64,000 nt of DNA from Bacillus sp. DNRA2 (GTDB lineage: Bacteria > Bacillota > Bacilli > Bacillales > Cytobacillaceae): NCBI RefSeq assembly GCF_012843265.1, contig NZ_JABAIT010000005.1, forward strand, positions 124,001-188,000, given 5' to 3'. The notes under the pieces are model-generated. The model was not told where the DNA came from, did not search any database, and saw nothing but the letters and a program-made list of their open reading frames with translations. Numbering within the stretch: the stretch's first letter is position 1; each line of letters opens with the position of its first letter. Made by a program: the position numbers and the translations under genes. This document shows, piece by piece, positions 38,782 through 50,059 of the stretch.

Positions 38782-39172
38782 ATTATATCCTCCTTACATT
38801 GTTCCATGTTTACATTATTATCAAAAACCACGTTCTTTTATCAAAAAAAGAATGGTAACCATCATTTATCAAATTCAAGTATTTCTATATTACATGTTTT
38901 TACTTTATTACATACAAATTATTCAATATTTTGTAGGTTTCTTTCCTAATACAACGAAAGCCCTACCTCTCTTTCGTCCTTACGGCTCCTAAGCCGTTCC
39001 AGTGTGAATCAGGTTCTAAAAAGTATTCAATATGCAATCATGTGGAATCCCCACAAATAAATCAACTTCTGTTCGGAAAACGTCCTTAGAAGGGGCTTTT
39101 GAGCAAAAAGACATACAGTATTGAGGAGACTTAGCAAGAGGAACATGAAGAATTTGAATATCATACTAAATC
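38782..39172. other. Gene-free stretch between cshA and the second csp gene
   Basis: The part next to cshA is its AT-rich leader, with a long 5' untranslated region likely. Positions about 38940-39170 have more mixed composition, short broken frames and no ribosome-binding site or start that I can support. It could be decayed coding sequence; I see no identifiable product. Confidence 0.4.
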
Positions 39173-39208
39173 ATAAAAGAAGGTGATGCGATTATGCTGC
39201 ATCACCTC
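39173..39208 (-). terminator. Terminator of the second csp gene
   Basis: AGGTGATGCAG / CGCATCACCT stem, then TTCTTTT on the minus strand. Confidence 0.75.
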
Positions 39209-39224
39209 ATAATATCAGTTCAAA

Positions 39225-39425
39225 TTATGCTTTTTGAACGTTAGCTGCTTGTGGTCCACGGTTACCTTCAACGATTTCAAACGTTACATCTTGACCTTCT
39301 TCTAACGTTTTGAAACCTTCTGTTTGGATTGCAGAGAAGTGAACGAATACATCGTTACCATTAGCTGCTTCAATAAATCCAAATCCTTTTTCTGCATTAA
39401 ACCATTTTACTTTACCTGTAGTCAT
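39225..39425 (-). CDS. Cold-shock protein, second copy
   Basis: A 66-residue cold-shock domain protein starting [10 protein letters not shown], with RNP1 KGFGFIE and RNP2 [12 protein letters not shown] at 39425 is seven bases after GGAGGT. It differs from the first copy at about a dozen positions, mostly in the acidic loop and C-terminal strand. It has a long structured leader with its own SigA promoter. Confidence 0.95.
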   Translation of the reverse strand: MTTGKVKWFNAEKGFGFIEAANGNDVFVHFSAIQTEGFKTLEEGQDVTFEIVEGNRGPQAANVQKA

Positions 39426-39477
39426 GTTGATGACCTCCAAAAATTCATTCACCATTAGTTTTTCATATAATTAGCAA

Positions 39478-39560
39478 CAAAAAAGCGTAGCCTTCATTTT
39501 GAAATGTAGGGATAATCCATCGCCTACAGTTCATTTGCAGCTACGACTACTTATATCCTT
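39478..39560 (-). promoter_or_regulatory. Folded 5' leader of the second csp gene
   Basis: On the minus strand CGTAGC (39545-39540) pairs with GCTACG (39490-39485), enclosing a second hairpin TGTAGG / CCTACA, and the structure is followed by CTTTTTTG. It lies in the roughly 160-base leader between the promoter and the gene. It may be an attenuator or a cold-sensing RNA. Confidence 0.55.
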
Positions 39561-39593
39561 ATTCATTATATCCTAACTAAAAGCGTCTATATC

Positions 39594-39622
39594 ATCATAT
39601 TTCATCTTAAGATAATTGTCAA
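39594..39622 (-). promoter_or_regulatory. Consensus SigA promoter of the second csp gene
   Basis: TTGACA (39622-39617), exactly 17 bases, TATGAT (39599-39594). Predicted start near 39587. Confidence 0.85.
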
Positions 39623-39654
39623 CTGTTTCGAGAACCCTTTTAGAAACATTAGCT

Positions 39655-41319
39655 TCAGCTATCTTCGATTGCCGTAGTGGCAACGATAATGGCATCATTA
39701 AGTTCTTGCTCATATTTTTTAAAATCTTGTTCACTCCAATTAAATATTGTGGACATATAGTTTAATACAGCTTTCTTATTTTTCTCTACCTCACAAATAT
39801 TAAAAAAAAGCATACTAGTTCTCCGATTAAAGAAATCCAAAGGGCTTACAGTCATTTCATCCATGATGGCATAATCTAGCCGAGCAACCAAATCAATTGG
39901 AAGCTGGTAGGCTCTACTTTTTCTTTGATAGGATTCGAATTTCGCATATATTTTATTAATATTGGTTCCATAAGTTGAGGTTAATTCTTTGGCTATATTA
40001 GCTGATAATCCTAGTTCAATTCCTTGTCTAATTCCACGCTCAACAAAATCAGCAAAATTTTTTGGTGTTATATCTTCGCCACCTGATATTGCTAACTCTC
40101 TTGTTCGACATGGCCAATTCGCCTTTTTATTATTTCTTCCGGTTTTTTTTATCAAAATATTCACAACGTTCTCTGCCATTTTTCGATAACCCGTTAATTT
40201 CCCACCTGCTACGGATAATAAACCCGATTCAGATTGCCAAATTTCATCCTTTCGTGATATCTCAGATGGTCCTTTTCCGACTTCGTAAATTAATGGACGT
40301 ATTCCAGCCCAACTTGACTCTATGTCGGATAAATTTAATTTGATACTTGGAAACACCCGTGAAGTCGCTTGAAGTAAGTAAAGACAATCATCAACGGTCA
40401 TTTTGGGAGTTTGGGTGGGGTTATCAACGAATGTATCCGTTGTTCCAATATATGTTTTGTTATCACGAGGAATTGCAAAAACCATCCGACTATCGGGTGT
40501 ATCAAAATACAGGGCTTGATTAATGGGCAACCTAGCGTGGTCTACTACGATATGGACACCCTTCGTCAATCTGAGTGTTTTCACATCGGTTGAAATATCT
40601 AAGCGCCTGACGTCATCGACCCAAGGCCCTGCCGCATTTACAACAGTTTGAGCATGAATATCATAACTTTTACCAGAAATTTGGTCGACTACTGTTGCCC
40701 CGTTTATTTTCCCACTACGATATAACAAGGACTCCACCTTTGTATAATTTAGAGCGATTGCTCCTAATTCGACTGCTTTTTTTAAAACTTCAACTGTTAA
40801 ACGAGCATCATTCGTACGATACTCCACATAAAGTCCGGAACCCTTAAGGCCATCTCGTTTTAATAATGGTTCAATGTGTAATGTCTCTTCTGCAGATAGC
40901 ATTTTCCGTCTCTCTTGTTTTGCTACACCTGCCAAATAATCATAGACTTTTAGGCCAAATGAGGTCGTTATTTTCCCGAATGTTCCATCTTGATAGATAG
41001 GAAGGAGCATTTTTTCTGGTCTCGTGACATGGGGACCGTTATGATATACTATTGTTCGTTCCTTCCCAACTTCCTTAACAAGTCTCCATTCCAATTGCTT
41101 TAAGTAGCGAAGCCCCCCATGCACAAGCTTGGTAGAACGGCTTGATGTTCCTGCTGCAAAATCCTGCATATCTACTAATGCCACTTTCAGTCCCCTGGAG
41201 ACGGCATCTAATGCGATACCTGCTCCAGTAATTCCTCCCCCAACAACCAAAACGTCAAAATGAATGGTCCGTAACTGATCCACAAACAACTTTCTGTACA
41301 AATTTGAAAAATCCACCAT
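39655..41319 (-). CDS. glpD: Aerobic glycerol-3-phosphate dehydrogenase
   Basis: Membrane-associated FAD enzyme oxidising glycerol 3-phosphate to dihydroxyacetone phosphate and passing electrons to menaquinone. The N-terminal dinucleotide fold has VVGGGITGAGIALDAVSRG; TSSRSTKLVHGGLRYL and AAGPWVDD are family stretches. The 554 residues are normal. It follows glpK by 76 bases on the same strand, as in the classic glp operon. An antiterminator leader for GlpP was not recognised. Confidence 0.96.
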   Translation of the reverse strand: MVDFSNLYRKLFVDQLRTIHFDVLVVGGGITGAGIALDAVSRGLKVALVDMQDFAAGTSSRSTKLVHGGLRYLKQLEWRLVKEVGKERTIVYHNGPHVTRPEKMLLPIYQDGTFGKITTSFGLKVYDYLAGVAKQERRKMLSAEETLHIEPLLKRDGLKGSGLYVEYRTNDARLTVEVLKKAVELGAIALNYTKVESLLYRSGKINGATVVDQISGKSYDIHAQTVVNAAGPWVDDVRRLDISTDVKTLRLTKGVHIVVDHARLPINQALYFDTPDSRMVFAIPRDNKTYIGTTDTFVDNPTQTPKMTVDDCLYLLQATSRVFPSIKLNLSDIESSWAGIRPLIYEVGKGPSEISRKDEIWQSESGLLSVAGGKLTGYRKMAENVVNILIKKTGRNNKKANWPCRTRELAISGGEDITPKNFADFVERGIRQGIELGLSANIAKELTSTYGTNINKIYAKFESYQRKSRAYQLPIDLVARLDYAIMDEMTVSPLDFFNRRTSMLFFNICEVEKNKKAVLNYMSTIFNWSEQDFKKYEQELNDAIIVATTAIEDS

Positions 41320-41395
41320 TTAACCACCACCATGGAGTGTTGGATAAAAAAGCCTTCAGAATATGATATTAATAAATGTTTACTTTCATAACCAA

Positions 41396-43100
<1,705 letters not shown>

Positions 43101-43213
43101 TATTTTTTATATGATTATGTAGTGTCACGCCTAAATTTGAGTCTCACTCCATTATAATTTTTATTTTATCTCTTGTGTATTAATGAATGGTTCAAAAATC
43201 AATCAGGAAGCAT

Positions 43214-43246
43214 AAAAAAAGAAGGGAGTTTTTAATGGACTCCCCC
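43214..43246 (-). terminator. Terminator of ku
   Basis: GGGAGT / ACTCCC stem followed by TTCTTTTTTT on the minus strand. Confidence 0.8.
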
Positions 43247-43253
43247 CTTTGAC

Positions 43254-44087
43254 CTAAGCTTCTTTTTTCATTTTAGTAAGAACTCGTTTTTTCTTTTCGC
43301 CTGAATTAGCTTTTGGCTTTGTTCGATCAATTGACGCTTGAAGAGCAGCCATCAAATCAGTTACATTTGATGGTGTATCCTTTTGCGAGGCCGTAACAGT
43401 TTCTTGTCCGCTTTGTTTTGCTTCAATAAGTTCCATTAATGCGGTACGATATTCATCGTTATATTTTTTCGGTTCAAAATCAGTTGTTAGCTGATCAATT
43501 AACAACTTTGCTGTTTCTAATTCTTTTTCAGAAACATTGCTTTCAGTCGGAATGTTAGGAACATCTGAAGCTTTCCTTACCTCATCTGGGTAATGAATTG
43601 TCTCCATTACTAAAGTATTTTCGTAAACTCGAATCACAGCCATTTGTTCTTTCAAACGGATAATAATTTTCGCCAACCCCACTTTCGAAGTATCTTCCAG
43701 CGCTTTTCTTAACAGTGAATAGGCTTTAACTCCTCCTTCGCTTGGTGACATAAAGTAGGTTCGATCAAAATAGATTGGATCGATTTGCTCCATCTTAACA
43801 AAATCAACAATTTCCACAGCACGCTCTTCATTTTCCTTTTTTAGTTTTTCTAAATCCTCATCTTCAAGAACGACAAATTTACCTTTCGTGTATTCAAATG
43901 CCTTTACAATTTCTTCAGGTTTTACTTCCACATCACAAACGGGACATACTTTTTCATACTTAATTGGGGAATGACACTGCTTGTGAAGTGTTCGTAATTT
44001 TATATCTTTATCCTCGGTAGCTGTATGCAGCTTAATCGGTATATTAACAAGCCCAAAACTGATGCTTCCCTTCCAAATTGTGTGCAT
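43254..44087 (-). CDS. ku: Non-homologous end-joining protein Ku
   Basis: Homodimeric DNA-end-binding ring of bacterial NHEJ; recruits LigD. The N terminus MHTIWKGSISFGLVNIPIKL and the segment KVCPVCDVEV are typical of bacterial Ku. The basic Lys-rich C-terminal tail (GEKKKRVLTKMKKEA) suits DNA binding. ATG at 44087 is preferred, giving 277 residues as usual; it follows GGGAGCAGG. It is divergent from ligD across 136 bases. In B. subtilis the pair acts in spores under SigG; I did not verify such a promoter here. Confidence 0.95.
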   Translation of the reverse strand: MHTIWKGSISFGLVNIPIKLHTATEDKDIKLRTLHKQCHSPIKYEKVCPVCDVEVKPEEIVKAFEYTKGKFVVLEDEDLEKLKKENEERAVEIVDFVKMEQIDPIYFDRTYFMSPSEGGVKAYSLLRKALEDTSKVGLAKIIIRLKEQMAVIRVYENTLVMETIHYPDEVRKASDVPNIPTESNVSEKELETAKLLIDQLTTDFEPKKYNDEYRTALMELIEAKQSGQETVTASQKDTPSNVTDLMAALQASIDRTKPKANSGEKKKRVLTKMKKEA

Positions 44088-44223
44088 CGAATCCTGCTCC
44101 CATCTTTTTTTCTTATTTTTTAAATTGATGCTAGGTTCCATGCTAACAAACATCTGGAAAAGGATGAAAGGTTACCTTAAGTGGCACAATACTAATGAGA
44201 TTTAGCGTAAAGGGGTACGGATC

Positions 44224-46065
44224 ATGAAACCGATGTTACCAACACTGACATTCGACATCCCGGAAGGAAAAGATTGGTATTATGAAGTAAAATACGATGG
44301 CTTCCGAGCGCTATTAATTTGGGACCAAACAGTAACATTGATTAGTCGTAATGGCAATTCGCTACTTGAACAATTCCCAGAAATCGAACAATTTTTAACA
44401 GCTAATAAACAATCATTTGAGCCATACTTACCACTTGTTTTAGACGGTGAGCTAGTTGACTTAGTCAACCCCTACAAATCGAATTTTGCGGGGATTCAAG
44501 TCCGAGGACGAATGCGCTCACAACAAAGAATTAATGAAAAATCTAAAAAACAACCTTGCCGTTTATTAATTTTCGATTTACTCATGTTTAAAGGAAAATC
44601 GTTCAACAGGAAGCCTTATTTACAGCGTAAACAGAAACTGGTCGAATTATTTTCAGCGCTGTCACTACCGATTCACCCATCTGAAACTAGCTCCAGACTT
44701 ATTCAATTAATTCCTGAAAACCAAAACTTTTCAACGCTTTGGGAACAGGTTGTCCTCCATGACGGGGAGGGGATTGTCGCAAAAAAAGCGCAACATTATT
44801 GGGAAGAGGGAAAACGCACTGAAAGTTGGTTAAAATACAAGAATTGGAAATATGCATCTTGTTTTATTACAGCGATGGACAAACATAATGGTTACTTTCA
44901 CATCGCAGTTTATCAAAATCAGGTAATAAAACAAATTGGTCATTTCATCTTTGGATTGACCCCGGAGGAAAAACGGGCCCTTGCAACGATACTCAAAGAA
45001 AATAAAACCCATGAAGATAATAACCTGATCTACATACAGGCAGGTCTCTGTGTGGAAATTAAGTACTTGGAACTTTATGAGGAACAGTTACGTGAGCCCC
45101 ATTTCCACCGTTTTCTGTTTGAGCTTACTCCTGAGAATTGCACCTATGACAAGTTTGTAAGAAATCAAAAAAATCTTCCTGCAAATCTCGAAATTACCCA
45201 TCCTGATAAACCTATTTGGGAAATACCTACCGTTTCAAAGCAAGATTTTATTTATTATTTACATGAAATTGCTCCTTTCATGCTTCCGTTTTTGAACAAT
45301 CGGATTTTAACGTTAATCCGATATCCCCATGGGATGTTCGGTGAGGCCTTTTATCAGAAAAATCGTCCAGATTATGCCCCCGATTTTGTAAATTCTTATC
45401 GAGTTGAAGATATCGATTATATTGTCTGTAACGATGTTAATACATTGGTTTGGTTAGGAAATCAGCTCGCCATTGAATTCCATATCCCCTTTCAAACCAT
45501 CGGGAGCACCACACCCAGTGAAATCGTCTTAGATCTCGATCCCCCTTCAAAAAATGAGTTTCAGCTTGCAGTTAAAGCAGCCATACTCATTAAAGAAGTA
45601 CTGGATCAGTTACATTTAATCGGTTTTATTAAAACATCTGGAAATAAAGGTTTACAAATTTATATACCCTTGCCTGAAGGTAATATTAGTTATGAAGAAA
45701 CACGAGTTTTCACATCGTTTCTTGCAGAGTATTTAATCTCAAAGGCGCCTGATTACTTTACGATTGAAAGATTGAAAAAAAATCGTGGCAATCGGCTATA
45801 CGTAGACTATGTTCAGCATGGTGAAGGTAAGACAATTATTGCCCCATATTCTCCAAGAGGAACTAATAAAGCCAACATTGCTACTCCGCTTTTTTGGGAC
45901 GAAGTAACAGCCACCTTGTCCCCCGACCTTTTTGATATTACGAATGTGATTGAGCGCATCCGCAAGACTGGGGACCCGTTCCAGGATTATTTTACAATCA
46001 AAGAAAAGCAAAACATAGCGCCAATTCTTGATTTTTTAAGCAAAAACAAAAGAGATAACCGCTAA
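44224..46065 (+). CDS. ligD: ATP-dependent DNA ligase LigD (ligase-polymerase)
   Basis: NHEJ repair enzyme. Residues about 1-210 form the ligase adenylation domain with the nucleotidyl lysine in EVKYDGFRALL, and GEGIVAKKA and WLKYKNWK as later motifs. An OB domain follows to about 300. Residues about 310-610 form the primase-like polymerase with DLDPPSKNEF and TSGNKGLQIYIPL. The phosphoesterase domain of many LigD proteins is absent, as is usual in Bacillus. Length is 613. ATG at 44224 has a weak site. Confidence 0.95.
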   Translation: MKPMLPTLTFDIPEGKDWYYEVKYDGFRALLIWDQTVTLISRNGNSLLEQFPEIEQFLTANKQSFEPYLPLVLDGELVDLVNPYKSNFAGIQVRGRMRSQQRINEKSKKQPCRLLIFDLLMFKGKSFNRKPYLQRKQKLVELFSALSLPIHPSETSSRLIQLIPENQNFSTLWEQVVLHDGEGIVAKKAQHYWEEGKRTESWLKYKNWKYASCFITAMDKHNGYFHIAVYQNQVIKQIGHFIFGLTPEEKRALATILKENKTHEDNNLIYIQAGLCVEIKYLELYEEQLREPHFHRFLFELTPENCTYDKFVRNQKNLPANLEITHPDKPIWEIPTVSKQDFIYYLHEIAPFMLPFLNNRILTLIRYPHGMFGEAFYQKNRPDYAPDFVNSYRVEDIDYIVCNDVNTLVWLGNQLAIEFHIPFQTIGSTTPSEIVLDLDPPSKNEFQLAVKAAILIKEVLDQLHLIGFIKTSGNKGLQIYIPLPEGNISYEETRVFTSFLAEYLISKAPDYFTIERLKKNRGNRLYVDYVQHGEGKTIIAPYSPRGTNKANIATPLFWDEVTATLSPDLFDITNVIERIRKTGDPFQDYFTIKEKQNIAPILDFLSKNKRDNR

Positions 46066-46097
46066 GCCTTTGTCAGGCTTTTGGTTATCTCTTTTAC
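46049..46097. terminator. Bidirectional terminator between ligD and dapF
   Basis: AAAGAGATAACC / GGTTATCTCTTT arms enclose a smaller AAGCCT / AGGCTT hairpin; they overlap the last codons of ligD. Confidence 0.75.
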
Positions 46098-46100
46098 TAA

Positions 46101-47087
46101 TTAATCCTGATGAAGTGTAATAAATTGCTTCGCATGGTCTTGCAATTTCTCATATTGTTCTGCTTCATTTAAATATACATATGTTTGTTCTACCGAAAAT
46201 TGAGTAAAATCTGGGCCAGCAACTTTCACAACCGCCTCGTACACATATGTACCATTACCAATTAGGTCTATTTTATATACACCTAATTGTTCATGAACAA
46301 TACAGCGAACCTTTCCACCAGGATTGTAAACTTCAATTACTTCCTCTTTATTATTTAAGCCAACTAGGCAAGTAACCAATGACGAAGCGGACATCGCTGT
46401 TCCGCATGCGTTTGTGAAGCCAACCCCTCGCTCAAATGTTCGAACAAAAATATGTCCTTTCTCTATCGGCTTAACAAAACTTACATTGACACCATCTGGG
46501 AATAATGGATTTATGCCATTTACATATTCACTCAATGTTAATTGAATATCAGAGTTAAGTTGGTCATTATTAACAATAGCGACAATATGGGGATTCGGCA
46601 CAGCGATCGCTGTAAATGCCAAGTCCTCAGATAAACCAGGAATTTTCTCATCAATAACCGTTTCTTGTGGAAGATTTAATGGTAAATCCTTTAGCTGAAA
46701 AGTCACTGGTGATATTTCTACTTTGTAGGTTGGAATTTCGGGAAATAAATCAGCTTCCTTCTCGACTTGAAGGTTAGCCTTCATCGTTTCGATTACAGCA
46801 CTTGTTACCTTTAATTTTTCACAAACATAACGAGCAACACAGCGTAAACCATTGCCACACATAGAAGCTTCAGAACCATCGGCATTAAACACCCGCATTC
46901 TAGCATCTGCAGTTTCACTGTTTAACACAAACAGAATCCCATCAGCTCCTAAAGCGGAATCACGATTACAAAACGCAATGGCTAGTCTTGCGCGATCCTC
47001 TTCAGAAAATGTATAAAGATTAGTCATTTCATCAATTAACAAAAAGTCGTTGCCCGACCCATGAACTTTTAACACTTCAATATTCAC
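46101..47087 (-). CDS. dapF: Diaminopimelate epimerase
   Basis: Converts LL- to meso-diaminopimelate for lysine and peptidoglycan, using two cysteines as acid and base. Both are present, in ASMCGNGLRC and TNACGTAMS. FNADGSEA and the N-terminal KVHGSGNDFLLID confirm the family. At about 328 residues it has a C-terminal extension of around 40 residues beyond the usual 280-290. GTG at 47087 sits six bases after GGGGGA; ATG at 47093 is almost on top of it. It follows ribH with no terminator, so it is likely in the FMN-controlled operon. Confidence 0.93.
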   Translation of the reverse strand: MNIEVLKVHGSGNDFLLIDEMTNLYTFSEEDRARLAIAFCNRDSALGADGILFVLNSETADARMRVFNADGSEASMCGNGLRCVARYVCEKLKVTSAVIETMKANLQVEKEADLFPEIPTYKVEISPVTFQLKDLPLNLPQETVIDEKIPGLSEDLAFTAIAVPNPHIVAIVNNDQLNSDIQLTLSEYVNGINPLFPDGVNVSFVKPIEKGHIFVRTFERGVGFTNACGTAMSASSLVTCLVGLNNKEEVIEVYNPGGKVRCIVHEQLGVYKIDLIGNGTYVYEAVVKVAGPDFTQFSVEQTYVYLNEAEQYEKLQDHAKQFITLHQD

Positions 47088-47128
47088 AATCATTCCCCCG
47101 AAAATGAATCCATTCTATGTTTATATGT

Positions 47129-47596
47129 CTACTCGAATTGCTTATAGAGGTTTGCCATTTCTATTGCGCTTGTCGCTGCATCCCAGCCTTTATTACCCGC
47201 TTTTGTACCTGCTCGCTCAATTGCCTGCTCAATTGTATCTGTAGTTAAAACACCAAAAATAACCGGTACACCACTTTGAAGCGCCGTATTAGCAACCCCT
47301 TTTGCGACTTCACTATTCACATAATCAAAGTGTGGTGTAGCCCCTCTAATCACTGTACCTAATGCAATAACTGCATCATAACGACCGGATTCAGCTAATT
47401 TCTTTGCAGCAAGTGGAATTTCAAAAGCGCCCGGGACCCATGCAACCGTTACATCACCTTCATCTACTCCATGACGATTTAACGCATCTTCAGCACCACT
47501 TAAAAGACGACCTGTAATAAATTCGTTAAAACGTGACACAACAATCGCCACTCGCAGACCAGTTCCAATTAAATTTCCTTCAATGATTTTCTTCAT
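47129..47596 (-). CDS. ribH: 6,7-Dimethyl-8-ribityllumazine synthase
   Basis: Forms the lumazine precursor of riboflavin from the RibA/D and RibB products; assembles as an icosahedral capsid in Bacillus. Signatures are [29 protein letters not shown] and [14 protein letters not shown] (with catalytic His). Length is 155. Third rib gene of the operon. Confidence 0.97.
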   Translation of the reverse strand: MKKIIEGNLIGTGLRVAIVVSRFNEFITGRLLSGAEDALNRHGVDEGDVTVAWVPGAFEIPLAAKKLAESGRYDAVIALGTVIRGATPHFDYVNSEVAKGVANTALQSGVPVIFGVLTTDTIEQAIERAGTKAGNKGWDAATSAIEMANLYKQFE

Positions 47597-47614
47597 AATA
47601 TATTCTCCTCTTCT

Positions 47615-48808
47615 TTATAATTTTAATAAATGTCCAAGCTTTTGTTGCTTCGTTTCAAGATAATGCTTATTTTCAGCTTTAGTTGGCATTTGAATCTGAA
47701 CTCGTTCAAGTATTTCAAGACCATAGCCTTTAAGTCCGGCAATTTTACGTGGATTATTGGTTAACAAATGCATTTTCCTCACGCCTAAATCACGTAGAAT
47801 TTGCGCTCCGACACCATAATCACGCAAATCATCTTTAAAGCCTAGTTTATGATTCGCTTCAACGGTGTCATACCCTTGCTCTTGCAGCTCATAGGCTTTC
47901 ATTTTATTGATAAGACCAATTCCTCTACCCTCTTGACGCATGTAAAGGAGAATGCCACTGCCATTTGCTTCTATATGCTTAAGCGCCGCATGCAATTGAG
48001 GACCACAATCGCAACGGCAAGACCCAAATACGTCCCCAGTTAGACATTCAGAGTGGACACGAACAAGGGTTGGAACGTCTTCTGAAATCTCACCCTTTAC
48101 AAGAGCTACATGTTCTTGACCATCAACAATATTTGTATAACCGACAGCAACAAATTGTCCAAACTCTGTTGGTAATTGAATAACAGCCTCACGTTTTACT
48201 AAAGAATCATGAACTAGTCGATATTCAATTAACGCCTGGATTGTAATCAATTTCAAATCAAATTTCTTGGCAATATCAATCAATTGTGGAACTCGAGCCA
48301 TCGTTCCATCCTCATTCATGATTTCACATATCACTCCTGCCTGCTTTCCACCAGCAAGTCGGGCTAAATCAATCGCGGCTTCAGTATGTCCTGCTCTTCT
48401 TAATACCCCTCCATTTTTAGCAATGAGTGGAAAAATATGTCCTGGACGCTTAAAATCGGTAGCCTTTGCATCTTCGTCTAGTAACTTGATAATCGTATCG
48501 GACCGTTCGAATGCACTAATTCCGGTCGTAGTACTAATATGGTCGATGCTTACTGTAAAGGCCGTACCATTCGTGTCTGTATTTACATCTGTCATTGGTT
48601 TTAAATCAAGTTTTTTTGCGAGATCCTCAGTAATAGGTGCACAAATCAGACCTCGTCCTTCTTTTGCCATAAAATTGATGGCTTCTGGTGTGGCATATTC
48701 TGCCAACATAATAAAGTCGCCTTCATTTTCGCGGTCTTCATCATCACAAACGATGACCATTTTACCATTCTTTAAATCCTCTAATGCTTCTTCAACTGAA
48801 TGAAACAT
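47615..48808 (-). CDS. ribBA: Bifunctional 3,4-dihydroxy-2-butanone-4-phosphate synthase / GTP cyclohydrolase II
   Basis: The N-terminal half (about 1-200) is the butanone phosphate synthase with [11 protein letters not shown] and [17 protein letters not shown]. The C-terminal half is GTP cyclohydrolase II with the zinc ligands in [17 protein letters not shown] and [12 protein letters not shown]. Length is 397. ATG at 48808 follows AAGGAGG; it is the second gene after the FMN switch. Confidence 0.97.
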   Translation of the reverse strand: MFHSVEEALEDLKNGKMVIVCDDEDRENEGDFIMLAEYATPEAINFMAKEGRGLICAPITEDLAKKLDLKPMTDVNTDTNGTAFTVSIDHISTTTGISAFERSDTIIKLLDEDAKATDFKRPGHIFPLIAKNGGVLRRAGHTEAAIDLARLAGGKQAGVICEIMNEDGTMARVPQLIDIAKKFDLKLITIQALIEYRLVHDSLVKREAVIQLPTEFGQFVAVGYTNIVDGQEHVALVKGEISEDVPTLVRVHSECLTGDVFGSCRCDCGPQLHAALKHIEANGSGILLYMRQEGRGIGLINKMKAYELQEQGYDTVEANHKLGFKDDLRDYGVGAQILRDLGVRKMHLLTNNPRKIAGLKGYGLEILERVQIQMPTKAENKHYLETKQQKLGHLLKL

Positions 48809-48826
48809 TTTTTCTCCTCCTTCGAG

Positions 48827-49480
48827 TTACATAAAACCAGTTTGTTTTAGGAAATCAGCCGTTATTCCAGAATTTTGTGCTTGTTCTTCTGTTTTCCGCT
48901 CAATCATTGAATAAACATACTTTCCTAACAAATCGAATTCTATGTTCACTATATCCCCAGCTCGCTTGTGCCCTAAAATCGTTTCACCTCTTGTATGAGG
49001 AATTAAAGAAACGGTAACGGCAGAGTCCTTTACTTGAAAAATGGTTAAGGAAGTGCCATCAATCGCAATAGAGCCTTTATGGAGGCAATAGCGAATCCCA
49101 TCTTCCGGAACAGCTATCGTATAATAAACTGCATTTTCTTCAGGTCTAATACCTTTGATTGTTCCAGTTCCATCAATATGCCCTGAAACAAAATGTCCGC
49201 CAAATCTCCCTCCTGCAGCCATGGCTCGCTCTAAATTTACTTTCGAGCCTGGTTTTAACATAGAAAGCGATGTAGCATGAAAAGTCTCAGGCATGACATC
49301 AACGGAAAAGCTCGTTCGCGTAAATTCTGTAACCGTCAAACACACGCCATTTACTGCGATACTATCACCAAGCTGAACATCGGTTAAAATTCTATTCGCG
49401 TTTATTGACAAGATTAGCGTTGAGCCTTGTTTATGTATTTTCTGCATAGTGCCCATTTCTTCAATAATTCCAGTGAACAT
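48827..49480 (-). CDS. ribE: Riboflavin synthase alpha chain
   Basis: Dismutates two lumazines to riboflavin. Two repeated barrel halves are visible, each with a synthase signature (MFTGIIEEMG and VNGVCLTV in the first; FVSGHIDGTG and AIDGTSLTI in the second). Starting at ATG 49480 after GGGGGGAG gives 217 residues; the longer open frame to 49570 runs into the riboswitch terminator. Confidence 0.96.
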   Translation of the reverse strand: MFTGIIEEMGTMQKIHKQGSTLILSINANRILTDVQLGDSIAVNGVCLTVTEFTRTSFSVDVMPETFHATSLSMLKPGSKVNLERAMAAGGRFGGHFVSGHIDGTGTIKGIRPEENAVYYTIAVPEDGIRYCLHKGSIAIDGTSLTIFQVKDSAVTVSLIPHTRGETILGHKRAGDIVNIEFDLLGKYVYSMIERKTEEQAQNSGITADFLKQTGFM

Positions 49481-49561
49481 TTTCTCCCCCCTATTCCATA
49501 ATACTCGGTAATTTATTGGGGTCAGCATTTGCGATATGCTTATTATTCGCATTATTAATAA

Positions 49562-49595
49562 AATAAACAAACCCCGTACAACGAATGTACGGGGT
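49562..49595 (-). terminator. FMN-riboswitch-controlled terminator
   Basis: ACCCCGTACA / TGTACGGGGT with a short loop, then TTTGTTTATTTT on the minus strand, between the FMN aptamer and ribE. Confidence 0.88.
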
Positions 49596-49645
49596 CAAAA
49601 TACATGCTTAAATAAGCGTAAAAAATGATATTTTTTCGCTTTTAT

Positions 49646-49825
49646 GCCTTCTCCCATCCAGACTTTACTGTCGGCTTTGGAATTCCACCAAATCAACCGG
49701 CTTCACAATAATTTATAGTCATTAAGCTGTAAATTATTTGTATATGACCGGGTCACGGGCTTAGAGGATAACCTCATCACCGCCGGTTGGGAATTTCACC
49801 CGACCCCGAAGGCGAGGATGAATTC
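49646..49825 (-). promoter_or_regulatory. FMN riboswitch (RFN element)
   Basis: Read on the minus strand the RFN blocks appear in order: CCTTCGGGG, GGGTGAAATTCCC, ACCGGCGGTGATG, CCCGTGACCC, GATTTGGTGGAATTCC, AAAGCCGACAGTAAAG and TCTGGATGGGAGAAGG. Binding of FMN should favour the downstream terminator and switch off ribE-ribBA-ribH (and dapF). Confidence 0.97.
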
Positions 49826-49880
49826 ATTCGGAAAAAACCGACTGTATTGCCATCCTCTACATAATCATTTAGTTATTGAC

Positions 49881-49909
49881 ATATTACCCTAAATGAATAC
49901 ATCCTGCAA
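49881..49909 (-). promoter_or_regulatory. Probable promoter of the rib operon
   Basis: TTGCAG (49909-49904), a 17-base spacer and TAATAT (49886-49881) on the minus strand, ahead of the FMN element. Confidence 0.6.
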
Positions 49910-50059
49910 TCAGTTTCCTGAAAAAATGTCAAAACAATTATAAAAATGCAATTATGTCGATAAATATTTTGCGAAAAGTGTTGTTTATCACAGTAATCCA
50001 CACCGAAAAAATGATAAATTGCCAAATAGAGGACAAAAAAGGGAGTAGATTCTATATTA

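Noticed and set aside
48267-48803. A 178-codon frame on the plus strand inside ribBA
   Set aside because: It is antisense to a fully supported gene and encodes a Ser/Ile-rich shadow without homology or translation signals.
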